Source: [Eubacterium] saphenum
GTDB taxonomy: Bacteria; Bacillota; Clostridia; Oscillospirales; Ruminococcaceae
DNA: 11,962 bases
Assembly (NCBI GenBank): GCA_004555635.1
Contig: SFHN01000034.1
Location: 1 to 11,962, forward strand
Reading direction: 5' to 3'
Shown here: in pieces, positions 1-5,025 of the stretch
Numbering within the stretch: position 1 is the first letter of the stretch
Layout: the number at the start of each line of letters is the position of its first letter
The notes under the pieces: generated by a model
What the model saw: the letters and a program-made list of their open reading frames with translations, nothing else
Databases searched by the model: none
What the model was told of the DNA's origin: nothing
Position numbers and translations under genes: made by a program

Positions 1-817
1 CCTTCTGTATTCTCGCGGAAATTCCCTCGGGAAGCGCGCGCGGAATATTCTCGTAGAATCCGCCGCCCGTGATGTGGGAAATCGACTTTACAGAAACCTT
101 GTCGATAAGGTCAAGGACCTGCTTAACATAAATTCTCGTGGGAGTAAGCAGCGCCTCGCCGAGCGACTTTCCAAGCTCGGGAACAAACACCTTGAGGTTC
201 TGCTCGTTTACGTTGAAAACCTTGCGGACAAGGGAGAAGCCGTTGGAGTGCACGCCCGTGGAAGCGATACCGATAATCGCGTCGCCCGCCTTAACGGTGG
301 AGTTGTCGAGTATCTTGGATTTGTCCACAACGCCCGTGGTATAGCCCGCGATATCGTACTCGTCCTCGGGCATCATACCGGGGTGCTCTGCGGTTTCGCC
401 GCCAATAAGCGCGCAGCCCGCCTGAACACAGCCCTCGGCAACGCCCTTAACTATCTCGGCAACCTTCTCGGGAACGTTCTTTCCGATAGCGATATAATCG
501 AGGAAGTAGAGGGGCTTTGCGCCGCAGCAGATAACATCGTTTACGCACATCGCAACCGCGTCAATGCCAATTGTGTCGTGCTTGTTAAGCAGCATTGCAA
601 TCTTCAGCTTTGTGCCGACGCCGTCGGTTCCGCTGACAAGCACAGGCTCTTTAAGCCCAGAGATGTCAAGCTGAAACAGACCGCCGAAGCCGCCTATTCC
701 CGAAATGCAGCCGGGGATAACCGTGCGCTGAACGTGTTCCTTCATAAGGCGGACGCCCTCGTAGCCTGCGGTTACGTCAACGCCTGCCGCTTTGTAGCTT
801 TCGCTGAAACTTTTCAT
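1..817 (-). CDS. purM: Phosphoribosylformylglycinamidine cyclo-ligase (AIR synthetase), 3' end beyond window
   Basis: The first 272 residues of PurM, which closes the imidazole ring of FGAM with ATP to give AIR in cytosolic purine synthesis. The start is ATG at 817, preceded by an AAGGAAGG ribosome binding site. Visible family motifs are the glycine-rich GIGGFGGLF at about residues 40-48, SGTDGVGTK at 62-70 (nucleotide/substrate loop), [11 protein letters not shown] at 139-149, and [13 protein letters not shown] at 186-198. Family members are about 340 residues long, so roughly 70 residues lie outside the window. No frame damage is seen. It is the third gene of purE-purC-purM, separated from purC by a 165-nt gap full of inverted repeats (see that entry), so its expression could be tuned separately. 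purF does not lie between purC and purM here, unlike many Firmicute pur operons. Identity is very secure. Confidence 0.95.
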   Translation of the reverse strand, partial: MKSFSESYKAAGVDVTAGYEGVRLMKEHVQRTVIPGCISGIGGFGGLFQLDISGLKEPVLVSGTDGVGTKLKIAMLLNKHDTIGIDAVAMCVNDVICCGAKPLYFLDYIAIGKNVPEKVAEIVKGVAEGCVQAGCALIGGETAEHPGMMPEDEYDIAGYTTGVVDKSKILDNSTVKAGDAIIGIASTGVHSNGFSLVRKVFNVNEQNLKVFVPELGKSLGEALLTPTRIYVKQVLDLIDKVSVKSISHITGGGFYENIPRALPEGISARIQK

Positions 818-982
818 TTGGATAACCTTCCTTGTAGAATATTCTCGGCGAAAACCCAAAGGGATTTTACGCCGCCCCTTTTCTCCCGACTAAAGCGGGC
901 AGGGGTGGTTAATAAAGGCAACACCGTGAAATTATTGCCGTGCAATCGCGCCGTCGGGTTTGCGGTGCTGCCTTTAGGGATA
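818..982 (-). other. purC-purM intergenic region rich in hairpins
   Basis: This gap holds no gene. In the gene direction it begins with a 64-nt inverted-repeat element (913-976, listed separately). Next comes a GC-rich hairpin at about 876-905, in which cccct and cccg arms pair with cggg and agggg. Then a small hairpin at 851-868 combines a GGG/CCC core with A4/T4 flanks and sits a few tens of bases before the purM ribosome binding site. These could be mRNA processing or stability elements, or weak attenuators. None has the clear long U-tract of a strong intrinsic terminator. Confidence 0.5.
913..976. repeat. Small inverted-repeat (MITE/REP-like) element between purC and purM
   Basis: The ends taaaggcaacaccg (913-926) and cggtgctgccttta (963-976) are reverse complements except at one position. 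That exception (921/968) becomes a G-U wobble in minus-strand RNA, so the transcript can form an unbroken 14-pair stem. A second perfect dyad, attgc-cgt-gcaat, lies inside at 934-946. I see no target-site duplication. A sequence very like one arm occurs at the purE stop codon (1755-1769), which suggests a dispersed family rather than a one-off hairpin. Calling it a mobile or dispersed repeat is inference. Confidence 0.6.
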
Positions 983-1693
983 TCAGCCGAAAATACGCTT
1001 CATCATCTCGTTGTACGCGTCCTCGACGCCGCCCATATCTCTGCGGAAGCGGTCCTTGTCGAGCTTCTCGTGGGTAGTGGAATCCCAGAAGCGGCAGGTG
1101 TCGGGAGAAATCTCGTCAGCAAGCAGAATCTGACCGTGGAAACGACCGAACTCAATCTTGAAGTCGATGAGGTCAACGTTAATCTTCTTGAAGAAAGCGA
1201 GCATAAACTCGTTTACCTTAAACGCGTACTTGCTGATGGTGTCGATTTCTTCCTGCGTAGCAAGACCCAGACCGAGCGCATAGTAGCTGTTGATGAACGG
1301 GTCGCCAAGCTCGTCGCACTTGTAGCTGAACTCGAGCGTAGGCTGCTTGAGCGGGGTGCCCTCCTCGATACCGAGCTTCTTGGAGAAAGAGCCTGCCGCA
1401 ACGTTTCTTACGATAACCTCGAGCGGAACAATTTCAACCTTCTTAACGAGAGTTTCGCGGTCGTTAAGCTCCTCAACGAGATGAGTGGGAACGCCCTCCT
1501 GCTCAAGAAGCTTGAACATATAGTTGGTCATTCTGTTGTTGATAACGCCCTTGCCGGTAATGGTGCCCTTCTTCTCGCCGTTAAATGCGGTAGCGTCGTC
1601 CTTGTAGGACACGATAACGTAATCTGGGTTCTCGGTAGCGAAAACCTTCTTTGCCTTGCCCTCGTAAAGCTGCTCTAACTTGTTGTACTCCAT
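983..1693 (-). CDS. purC: Phosphoribosylaminoimidazole-succinocarboxamide (SAICAR) synthase
   Basis: A 236-residue protein of normal length for the bacterial SAICAR synthase family. It condenses CAIR with aspartate using ATP to give SAICAR, the step directly after PurE. Visible motifs are YEGKAKKVF at residues 10-18 (ATP-binding strand/loop), [10 protein letters not shown] at 93-102, [15 protein letters not shown] at 121-135, [10 protein letters not shown] at 175-184 and [14 protein letters not shown] at 191-204. The start is ATG at 1693 with AAGGAG about nine bases upstream. The gene lies 73 nt downstream of the purE stop and has no promoter of its own that I can see, so it is probably co-transcribed from the purE promoter. 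It ends in TGA just before the inverted-repeat element. There is no sign of truncation. Confidence 0.97.
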   Translation of the reverse strand: MEYNKLEQLYEGKAKKVFATENPDYVIVSYKDDATAFNGEKKGTITGKGVINNRMTNYMFKLLEQEGVPTHLVEELNDRETLVKKVEIVPLEVIVRNVAAGSFSKKLGIEEGTPLKQPTLEFSYKCDELGDPFINSYYALGLGLATQEEIDTISKYAFKVNEFMLAFFKKINVDLIDFKIEFGRFHGQILLADEISPDTCRFWDSTTHEKLDKDRFRRDMGGVEDAYNEMMKRIFG

Positions 1694-1754
1694 TGTGTTT
1701 TTCTCCTTATCGTTTATTGATTTAGCGCGTGGTGCGCGGAATTGCTGTTATTTG

Positions 1755-1769
1755 TGCGGTGTTGCCTTA
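1755..1769 (-). repeat. Half-element related to the 913-976 inverted repeat, overlapping the purE stop
   Basis: In the gene direction the purE stop codon starts the string TAAGGCAACACCGCA. This nearly matches both arms of the element in the purC-purM gap (TAAAGGCAGCACCGCA and TAAAGGCAACACCG). No matching second arm was found before purC, so this copy looks like a solo arm or remnant. The match is directly visible; common origin is inference. Confidence 0.5.
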
Positions 1770-2273
1770 AATTTCCTTTGCGGCTTCCTGCATTTTCCTG
1801 TCAGCCTCAAGGTTCTTTTCGTTCTGCTTCTTTCTGAAAGCGGCAAGCTTTTCGGTAAGCTCCTCGCTCGAAAGCGCAAGAATTTCCACCGCGAGATGAC
1901 CCGCGTTTGCTGCGGCGTCTATTCCGACAGTCGCAACGGGAACTCCGGGCGGCATCATAACGCTCGACAGCAGCGCGTCAACGCCCTCAAGCGCCTTTGC
2001 CTTAACGGGGATTGCGATAACGGGAAGCGTGGTGTTTCCTGCGATTGCACCCGCAAGGTGCGCTGCCATTCCTGCGGCGGCAATGATAACGCCAAAGCCG
2101 TTTTCACGGGCGGATTTTGCAAACTCGGCAACCTGCACGGGGCTGCGGTGAGCAGAAAGCACTCGCATTTCAAACGGCACGCCGAACTCTTTAAGAACCT
2201 CCCCCGCTTTCTTTACGACGGGGAAATCGCTGTCGCTGCCCATAATAACGGCAACCTTTTTAATCTCGGACAT
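1767..2273 (-). CDS. purE: N5-carboxyaminoimidazole ribonucleotide mutase / AIR carboxylase, class I PurE
   Basis: A 168-residue PurE that makes CAIR. Class I enzymes shift the carboxyl group of N5-CAIR, whereas class II enzymes carboxylate AIR directly with CO2. Visible motifs are the phosphate-binding GSDSD at residues 12-16, SAHRSP at 40-45 with the family's catalytic His as H42, AAAGMAAHLAG at 65-75, and GVDALLSSV followed by PPGVPVATVGID. Length fits the family. The start is ATG at 2273 with a GGAAGG site upstream, directly after the leader terminator. It is the first gene of the purE-purC-purM unit, so the leader would control the whole pathway segment. The stop codon TAA forms the first bases of a repeat half-element. 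No purK is visible in the window, so whether the substrate comes from PurK cannot be judged here. Confidence 0.97.
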   Translation of the reverse strand: MSEIKKVAVIMGSDSDFPVVKKAGEVLKEFGVPFEMRVLSAHRSPVQVAEFAKSARENGFGVIIAAAGMAAHLAGAIAGNTTLPVIAIPVKAKALEGVDALLSSVMMPPGVPVATVGIDAAANAGHLAVEILALSSEELTEKLAAFRKKQNEKNLEADRKMQEAAKEI

Positions 2274-2460
2274 CTGTGGAAATCCTTCCTTTCAAAATAA
2301 AAATAGCTGTATATGGGTATACAGCCGAAACTTACGATTGAAAGCTTTGTGCAATTACCCCGTAAAAAACAGCCGAAAGTCTGTTAAGACAAACAAAGCA
2401 GGATACTGTAACCAACTGCCATCTCTCCAATCGGTAAAGTTTTTTGGGCACAAAAGCACT
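2274..2460 (-). promoter_or_regulatory. Structured 5' leader of the pur operon, candidate riboswitch/attenuator
   Basis: About 185 nt lie between the predicted transcription start and purE with no ORF. Visible pairings on the minus strand are as follows. A long-range closing stem joins 2428-2440 to 2330-2340, with 11 pairs and two single-base bulges. A perfect 7-pair stem joins 2393-2399 to 2344-2350. A terminator-like hairpin sits inside that stem (arms 2381-2385 and 2368-2372, followed by T6), and a small hairpin lies at 2401-2413. The final terminator is at 2291-2326. GGTTACAG (2406-2413) can instead pair with the terminator's first arm (2316-2324; 8 pairs, one bulge), giving a plausible antiterminator. 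I do not recognise the core of the purine, PRPP/ykkC or THF riboswitches. The regulatory role is inferred from structure and position. Confidence 0.5.
2291..2326 (-). terminator. Intrinsic terminator (attenuator) in the purE leader
   Basis: In the gene direction an eight-pair perfect stem (arms 2318-2325 and 2306-2313; loop CCCA on the minus strand) is followed immediately by TATTTTTATTTT. It lies between the purE promoter and the purE ribosome binding site, so it can only act as an attenuator for the pur genes. It begins four nucleotides after the closing stem of the structured leader. Confidence 0.75.
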
Positions 2461-2466
2461 AAATAC

Positions 2467-2495
2467 ATTTTACTATATATTGTGGTAAATTGCAA
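2467..2495 (-). promoter_or_regulatory. Sigma-A-type promoter for purE-purC-purM
   Basis: A TTGCAA -35 (2490-2495) and a TAAAAT -10 (2467-2472) are separated by exactly 17 bases. The expected start is near 2460. The surrounding AT-rich stretch lies in the only sizeable gap between the HD-protein gene and purE. Confidence 0.7.
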
Positions 2496-2536
2496 GCGGT
2501 TTTTGAAAAATTCAACAAATTATCATAAAACGCAGG

Positions 2537-2555
2537 GGATTTGCGGCGCAAAACC
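2537..2555 (-). terminator. Possible weak terminator after the HD-domain gene
   Basis: Downstream of the HD gene, GG-T-TTTGC pairs with GCAAA-T-CC around a three-base loop. A TTTT follows only after a short GC stretch. It is suitably placed to end the kinase operon, but the tail is poor. Confidence 0.3.
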
Positions 2556-2570
2556 GTCATATTTACGCAC

Positions 2571-3251
2571 TCAGAGAATACGCGAGTTGTTGATAATCAC
2601 GCCGAAGGTTACGCCGAGAAACTCTGCGGCACGGCGGCACAGCGTCATTCGGTCGAGGAATATCTCGAAATACTCCATAACGGAGCTGATTTTCGTGTCG
2701 ATTGTGAGCGACAGCACAAGCTCCTTTTTGTCGTCGGAGAAGCTTAGCGTGGACTTTTCGACGGCGTAGTTTACCCTGTCGTGGATATCATGCGCGAGAA
2801 TGTCGGGCGATAAGCCTGCGCCCTTGCGGACGCGGCTGCGGCGGACGTCACTCTTGTCCGCTATAATCAGCGCAGCTGCTATCGGCGTCACGGGGTACGC
2901 GGTGTGCTCGTCGTGGTTTCCGATTGCTGCGATTATCTCGCAGATTTCGTCGGCGGGCATACCTATGTTGTCGAGCAGGCGAAACGCCATTACAGCGCCG
3001 CTCTGCGCGTGGTCTATGCGGTTTATCACGTTGCCGATGTCGTGCATATACGCCGCTATCTGCGCAAGCTCGCAGACGCGCTCATCGTACCCCAGCGTTG
3101 ACAGTATCATATACGCGCTGTCGGCGGCGCGCTCAACGTGCGCGTTGGAATGCTCGGTGTAGCCGATTGTGCTAAGCGCCGCGTCGGCACGGTTGATATA
3201 GGTCTGAATGTCCTTGTTTCTGCGGATATAGCTGTATGTTACGTTGCTCAT
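2571..3251 (-). CDS. HD-domain phosphohydrolase family protein
   Basis: A 226-residue soluble protein with the metal-binding pattern of the HD superfamily: H38, the H70-D71 pair in AAYMHDIGN (residues 67-74), further His residues at H81 and in GNHDEH (111-116), and D132 in the conserved ADKSDVRRSRVR stretch (131-142). A second conserved patch, HDIHDRVNYA, spans 154-163. HD proteins hydrolyse phosphomonoesters or phosphodiesters, including nucleotides. The substrate here cannot be read from sequence, and I see no HD-GYP motif pointing to cyclic di-GMP. The start is ATG at 3251 with AGAAAGG upstream. It lies 18 nt after the EamA transporter stop, as the last gene of the unit headed by the hybrid kinase. 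The superfamily call is firm; the specific function is unknown. Confidence 0.85.
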   Translation of the reverse strand: MSNVTYSYIRRNKDIQTYINRADAALSTIGYTEHSNAHVERAADSAYMILSTLGYDERVCELAQIAAYMHDIGNVINRIDHAQSGAVMAFRLLDNIGMPADEICEIIAAIGNHDEHTAYPVTPIAAALIIADKSDVRRSRVRKGAGLSPDILAHDIHDRVNYAVEKSTLSFSDDKKELVLSLTIDTKISSVMEYFEIFLDRMTLCRRAAEFLGVTFGVIINNSRIL

Positions 3252-3269
3252 TGAGTAAACCTTTCTGTT

Positions 3270-4181
3270 TTATTGCGGCTGCTGATTGTCGGACGGTGGG
3301 CGTTTCGCGGCGCGGTTGTTGTAGCGGAACATCGCATACGCAGCGCCGATTATGATTGCATAGCCCAGGAAGCTCCACCCGTCGGGTATCTGGTGCATAA
3401 AGATAAACCCGAGTATCGCGGCAAAGAGAATCTGCACATAGTCGTATACCGAAACCTCCTTTGCAGGGGCAAAGGAATAGGCGGCGGTTATCGCAAACTG
3501 CGCCGCGGCAGCGCTTACTCCCGCGCCGACAAGGGCGAAAAACTGCCCCGTCGTCATAGGCTTGAAGTTCAGCAGCGTAAGCGGAAGCGCCGCGAGCGTC
3601 GAAAACGTCGAGAAGAAGAACACGATGTAATAGCCCTTCACGCCCTTTTTTGTGGCGCGGCGAACAAACGTATACGCGCAGCCCGCGCAGATTCCGCTGA
3701 TAAATCCGAGCAGCGAGGCGGTAAGCTCCGCGTTGTGAAACGACGGCTTTATAACAAAAAGCGCGCCCGCAAACGCCGTGGAAATGAGCGCCCACTGCAC
3801 CTTGTCCGCCTTTTCGTTAAGCAGGAAAATCGAGAAAACGACCGCGAAAAACGGCGACATTTTGTTAAGCACGGAGGCGTCGGAGATGTTAAGCCTGCTT
3901 ATCGCGTAAAAGTTGAACACAACGCCGAGGTAGCCTATCGCGCTTCTCATAATAAGGTCAAAGCGCGCGCCCTTCGGCGGGATAATGCTGCACTTGTTCT
4001 TCACCATCGCGACGCTTGCGATTATCATAGCGAAAAAGTTCCTGAAAAAGGTTTTCTGCACCGTCGGGACATCGCCCGAAAGCGACACGAAAAGGTTCAT
4101 AAACGCAAACCCAAGCCCCGCGCACAGAATGCACAAAATCGCCTTTGTGCGGGTCGGAATGCGAACGTTGTTTTCTTTCAT
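3270..4181 (-). CDS. EamA/DMT-superfamily membrane transporter
   Basis: A 303-residue polytopic membrane protein with about ten predicted helices in two similar halves, at roughly residues 14-34, 46-62, 78-96, 106-122, 129-146, 154-172, 184-204, 214-234, 246-262 and 270-286. Length and layout fit the drug/metabolite transporter (EamA) family, whose members export or import metabolites. Helix-flanking motifs such as RNFFAM (47-52) and ISDASVLNKMSPFF (99-112) resemble the SAM/carboxylate-exporter-like EamA branch. The substrate is not determinable. The start is ATG at 4181 with AAAAGAGG upstream, 13 nt after the stop of the pyridoxamine kinase gene. The C-terminal tail is hydrophilic (RPPSDNQQPQ). 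Its place beside a vitamin B6 salvage kinase makes B6 vitamer movement a possible but unproven role. Confidence 0.88.
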   Translation of the reverse strand: MKENNVRIPTRTKAILCILCAGLGFAFMNLFVSLSGDVPTVQKTFFRNFFAMIIASVAMVKNKCSIIPPKGARFDLIMRSAIGYLGVVFNFYAISRLNISDASVLNKMSPFFAVVFSIFLLNEKADKVQWALISTAFAGALFVIKPSFHNAELTASLLGFISGICAGCAYTFVRRATKKGVKGYYIVFFFSTFSTLAALPLTLLNFKPMTTGQFFALVGAGVSAAAAQFAITAAYSFAPAKEVSVYDYVQILFAAILGFIFMHQIPDGWSFLGYAIIIGAAYAMFRYNNRAAKRPPSDNQQPQ

Positions 4182-4194
4182 TTTGTTCCTCTTT

Positions 4195-5022
4195 TTATCT
4201 GTCGAGCAGCTTTATATACAGCGGCAGAGCCTGCTCAAAATTCACTCCGTAGCTTCTGCGGAGCGGGTCTGCTGCCGTCAGCCTTACGCATTCGTAGGTA
4301 AAGCGCACCGCAATGCTCATCGCCTCGTCAAAGCTTCTCCCGCGCATAACCGCGCCAAGCAGCGCCGAGGACAGAATATCCCCCGTACCCGCGCAGACAA
4401 GGTCCTCGCGCGGGGTATAAACCGAGCCGTATTCGCTGCCGTCAAAGCTAACCGCGCCGAGCTGCGAATTGTCCTCGGGAGAAGGCACGCCCGTCAGCAT
4501 TACCCGCGCGCCAAAGCGCTCGCAGAGCATATCCAGCAGCTCGGTATAGTCCTGCAAATCCTCGTTGTATTCTCTCCCCGAAAGCAGGCAGGCTTCTGTC
4601 AGATTCGGGGTGATGATGTCCGCCTTTTTGCAAAGTTCATACATACGCTCGGGGAAATCTCCGCCCAGCGCGGAGTACATTCGCCCGCCGTCGCCCATCA
4701 CGGGGTCAACAAGCACCAGCGTATTCTCCCCGCGAAATCTGTCGATAATCCGCTCGATAAGCGAAAGCTGCTCTGCGGACGCAATATAGCCGGTGTAGAT
4801 TGCGTCAAAGGTTATCCCAAGCTCCGCAAGCTTGTCGCCGATAGGAAGCAGGCAGTCGGACAAATCCTGCGAAAAATAGGTCGCAAAGCCCGTGTGATTT
4901 GACAGCAGCGCCGTCGGAATGCCGCAGCACTCTACCCCCGCTGCGGAGATAACCGGCACGGCTACCGTAAGCGAGCACCTTCCCACGCAGGAAAAATCCT
5001 GTATCGTCAAAACTCTTTTCAA
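4195..5022 (-). CDS. Pyridoxamine/pyridoxal kinase (PfkB-like fold)
   Basis: A 275-residue kinase of the vitamin B6 salvage family, phosphorylating pyridoxal, pyridoxine or pyridoxamine with ATP toward PLP. Visible features are IQDFSCVGRCSL at residues 7-18 (family N-terminal substrate loop), the DPVMGD motif at 106-111, ITPNLTEACLLSG at 137-149, and AGTGDILSSALLG at 211-223, whose GTGD contains the presumed catalytic Asp D215. Length is normal. The start is TTG at 5022, giving the family-typical MKRVLTIQD; no ATG gives a better N-terminus. It begins three bases after the TAG of the histidine kinase, and its AGAAAGG site lies inside the kinase's final codons, implying translational coupling. 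PdxK- and PdxY-type members are not separable here, so no symbol is given. Confidence 0.92.
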   Translation of the reverse strand: MKRVLTIQDFSCVGRCSLTVAVPVISAAGVECCGIPTALLSNHTGFATYFSQDLSDCLLPIGDKLAELGITFDAIYTGYIASAEQLSLIERIIDRFRGENTLVLVDPVMGDGGRMYSALGGDFPERMYELCKKADIITPNLTEACLLSGREYNEDLQDYTELLDMLCERFGARVMLTGVPSPEDNSQLGAVSFDGSEYGSVYTPREDLVCAGTGDILSSALLGAVMRGRSFDEAMSIAVRFTYECVRLTAADPLRRSYGVNFEQALPLYIKLLDR

Positions 5023-5025
5023 TGG

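Noticed and set aside
74..1678. Long plus-strand open frame of 534 codons
   Set aside because: It is antisense to purM and purC, shows no protein-family features and has low-complexity composition typical of a shadow frame opposite GC-biased codons.
2321..2379. CCGAA-containing repeats as PurR boxes
   Set aside because: Bacillus PurR boxes are paired inverted sites near the promoter. These two are direct repeats 49 bp apart, inside the transcribed leader, and are explained by the hairpins.
2274..2460. Classical guanine/adenine (purine) riboswitch
   Set aside because: The expected roughly 70-nt three-way junction with conserved loop-loop sequences is not present; the closing stem here encloses about 87 nt with different sequence.
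3273..4301. Plus-strand open frame of 342 codons opposite the EamA gene
   Set aside because: Extremely Arg/Lys/Ala-rich composition and full antisense overlap with a clear membrane protein mark it as a shadow.
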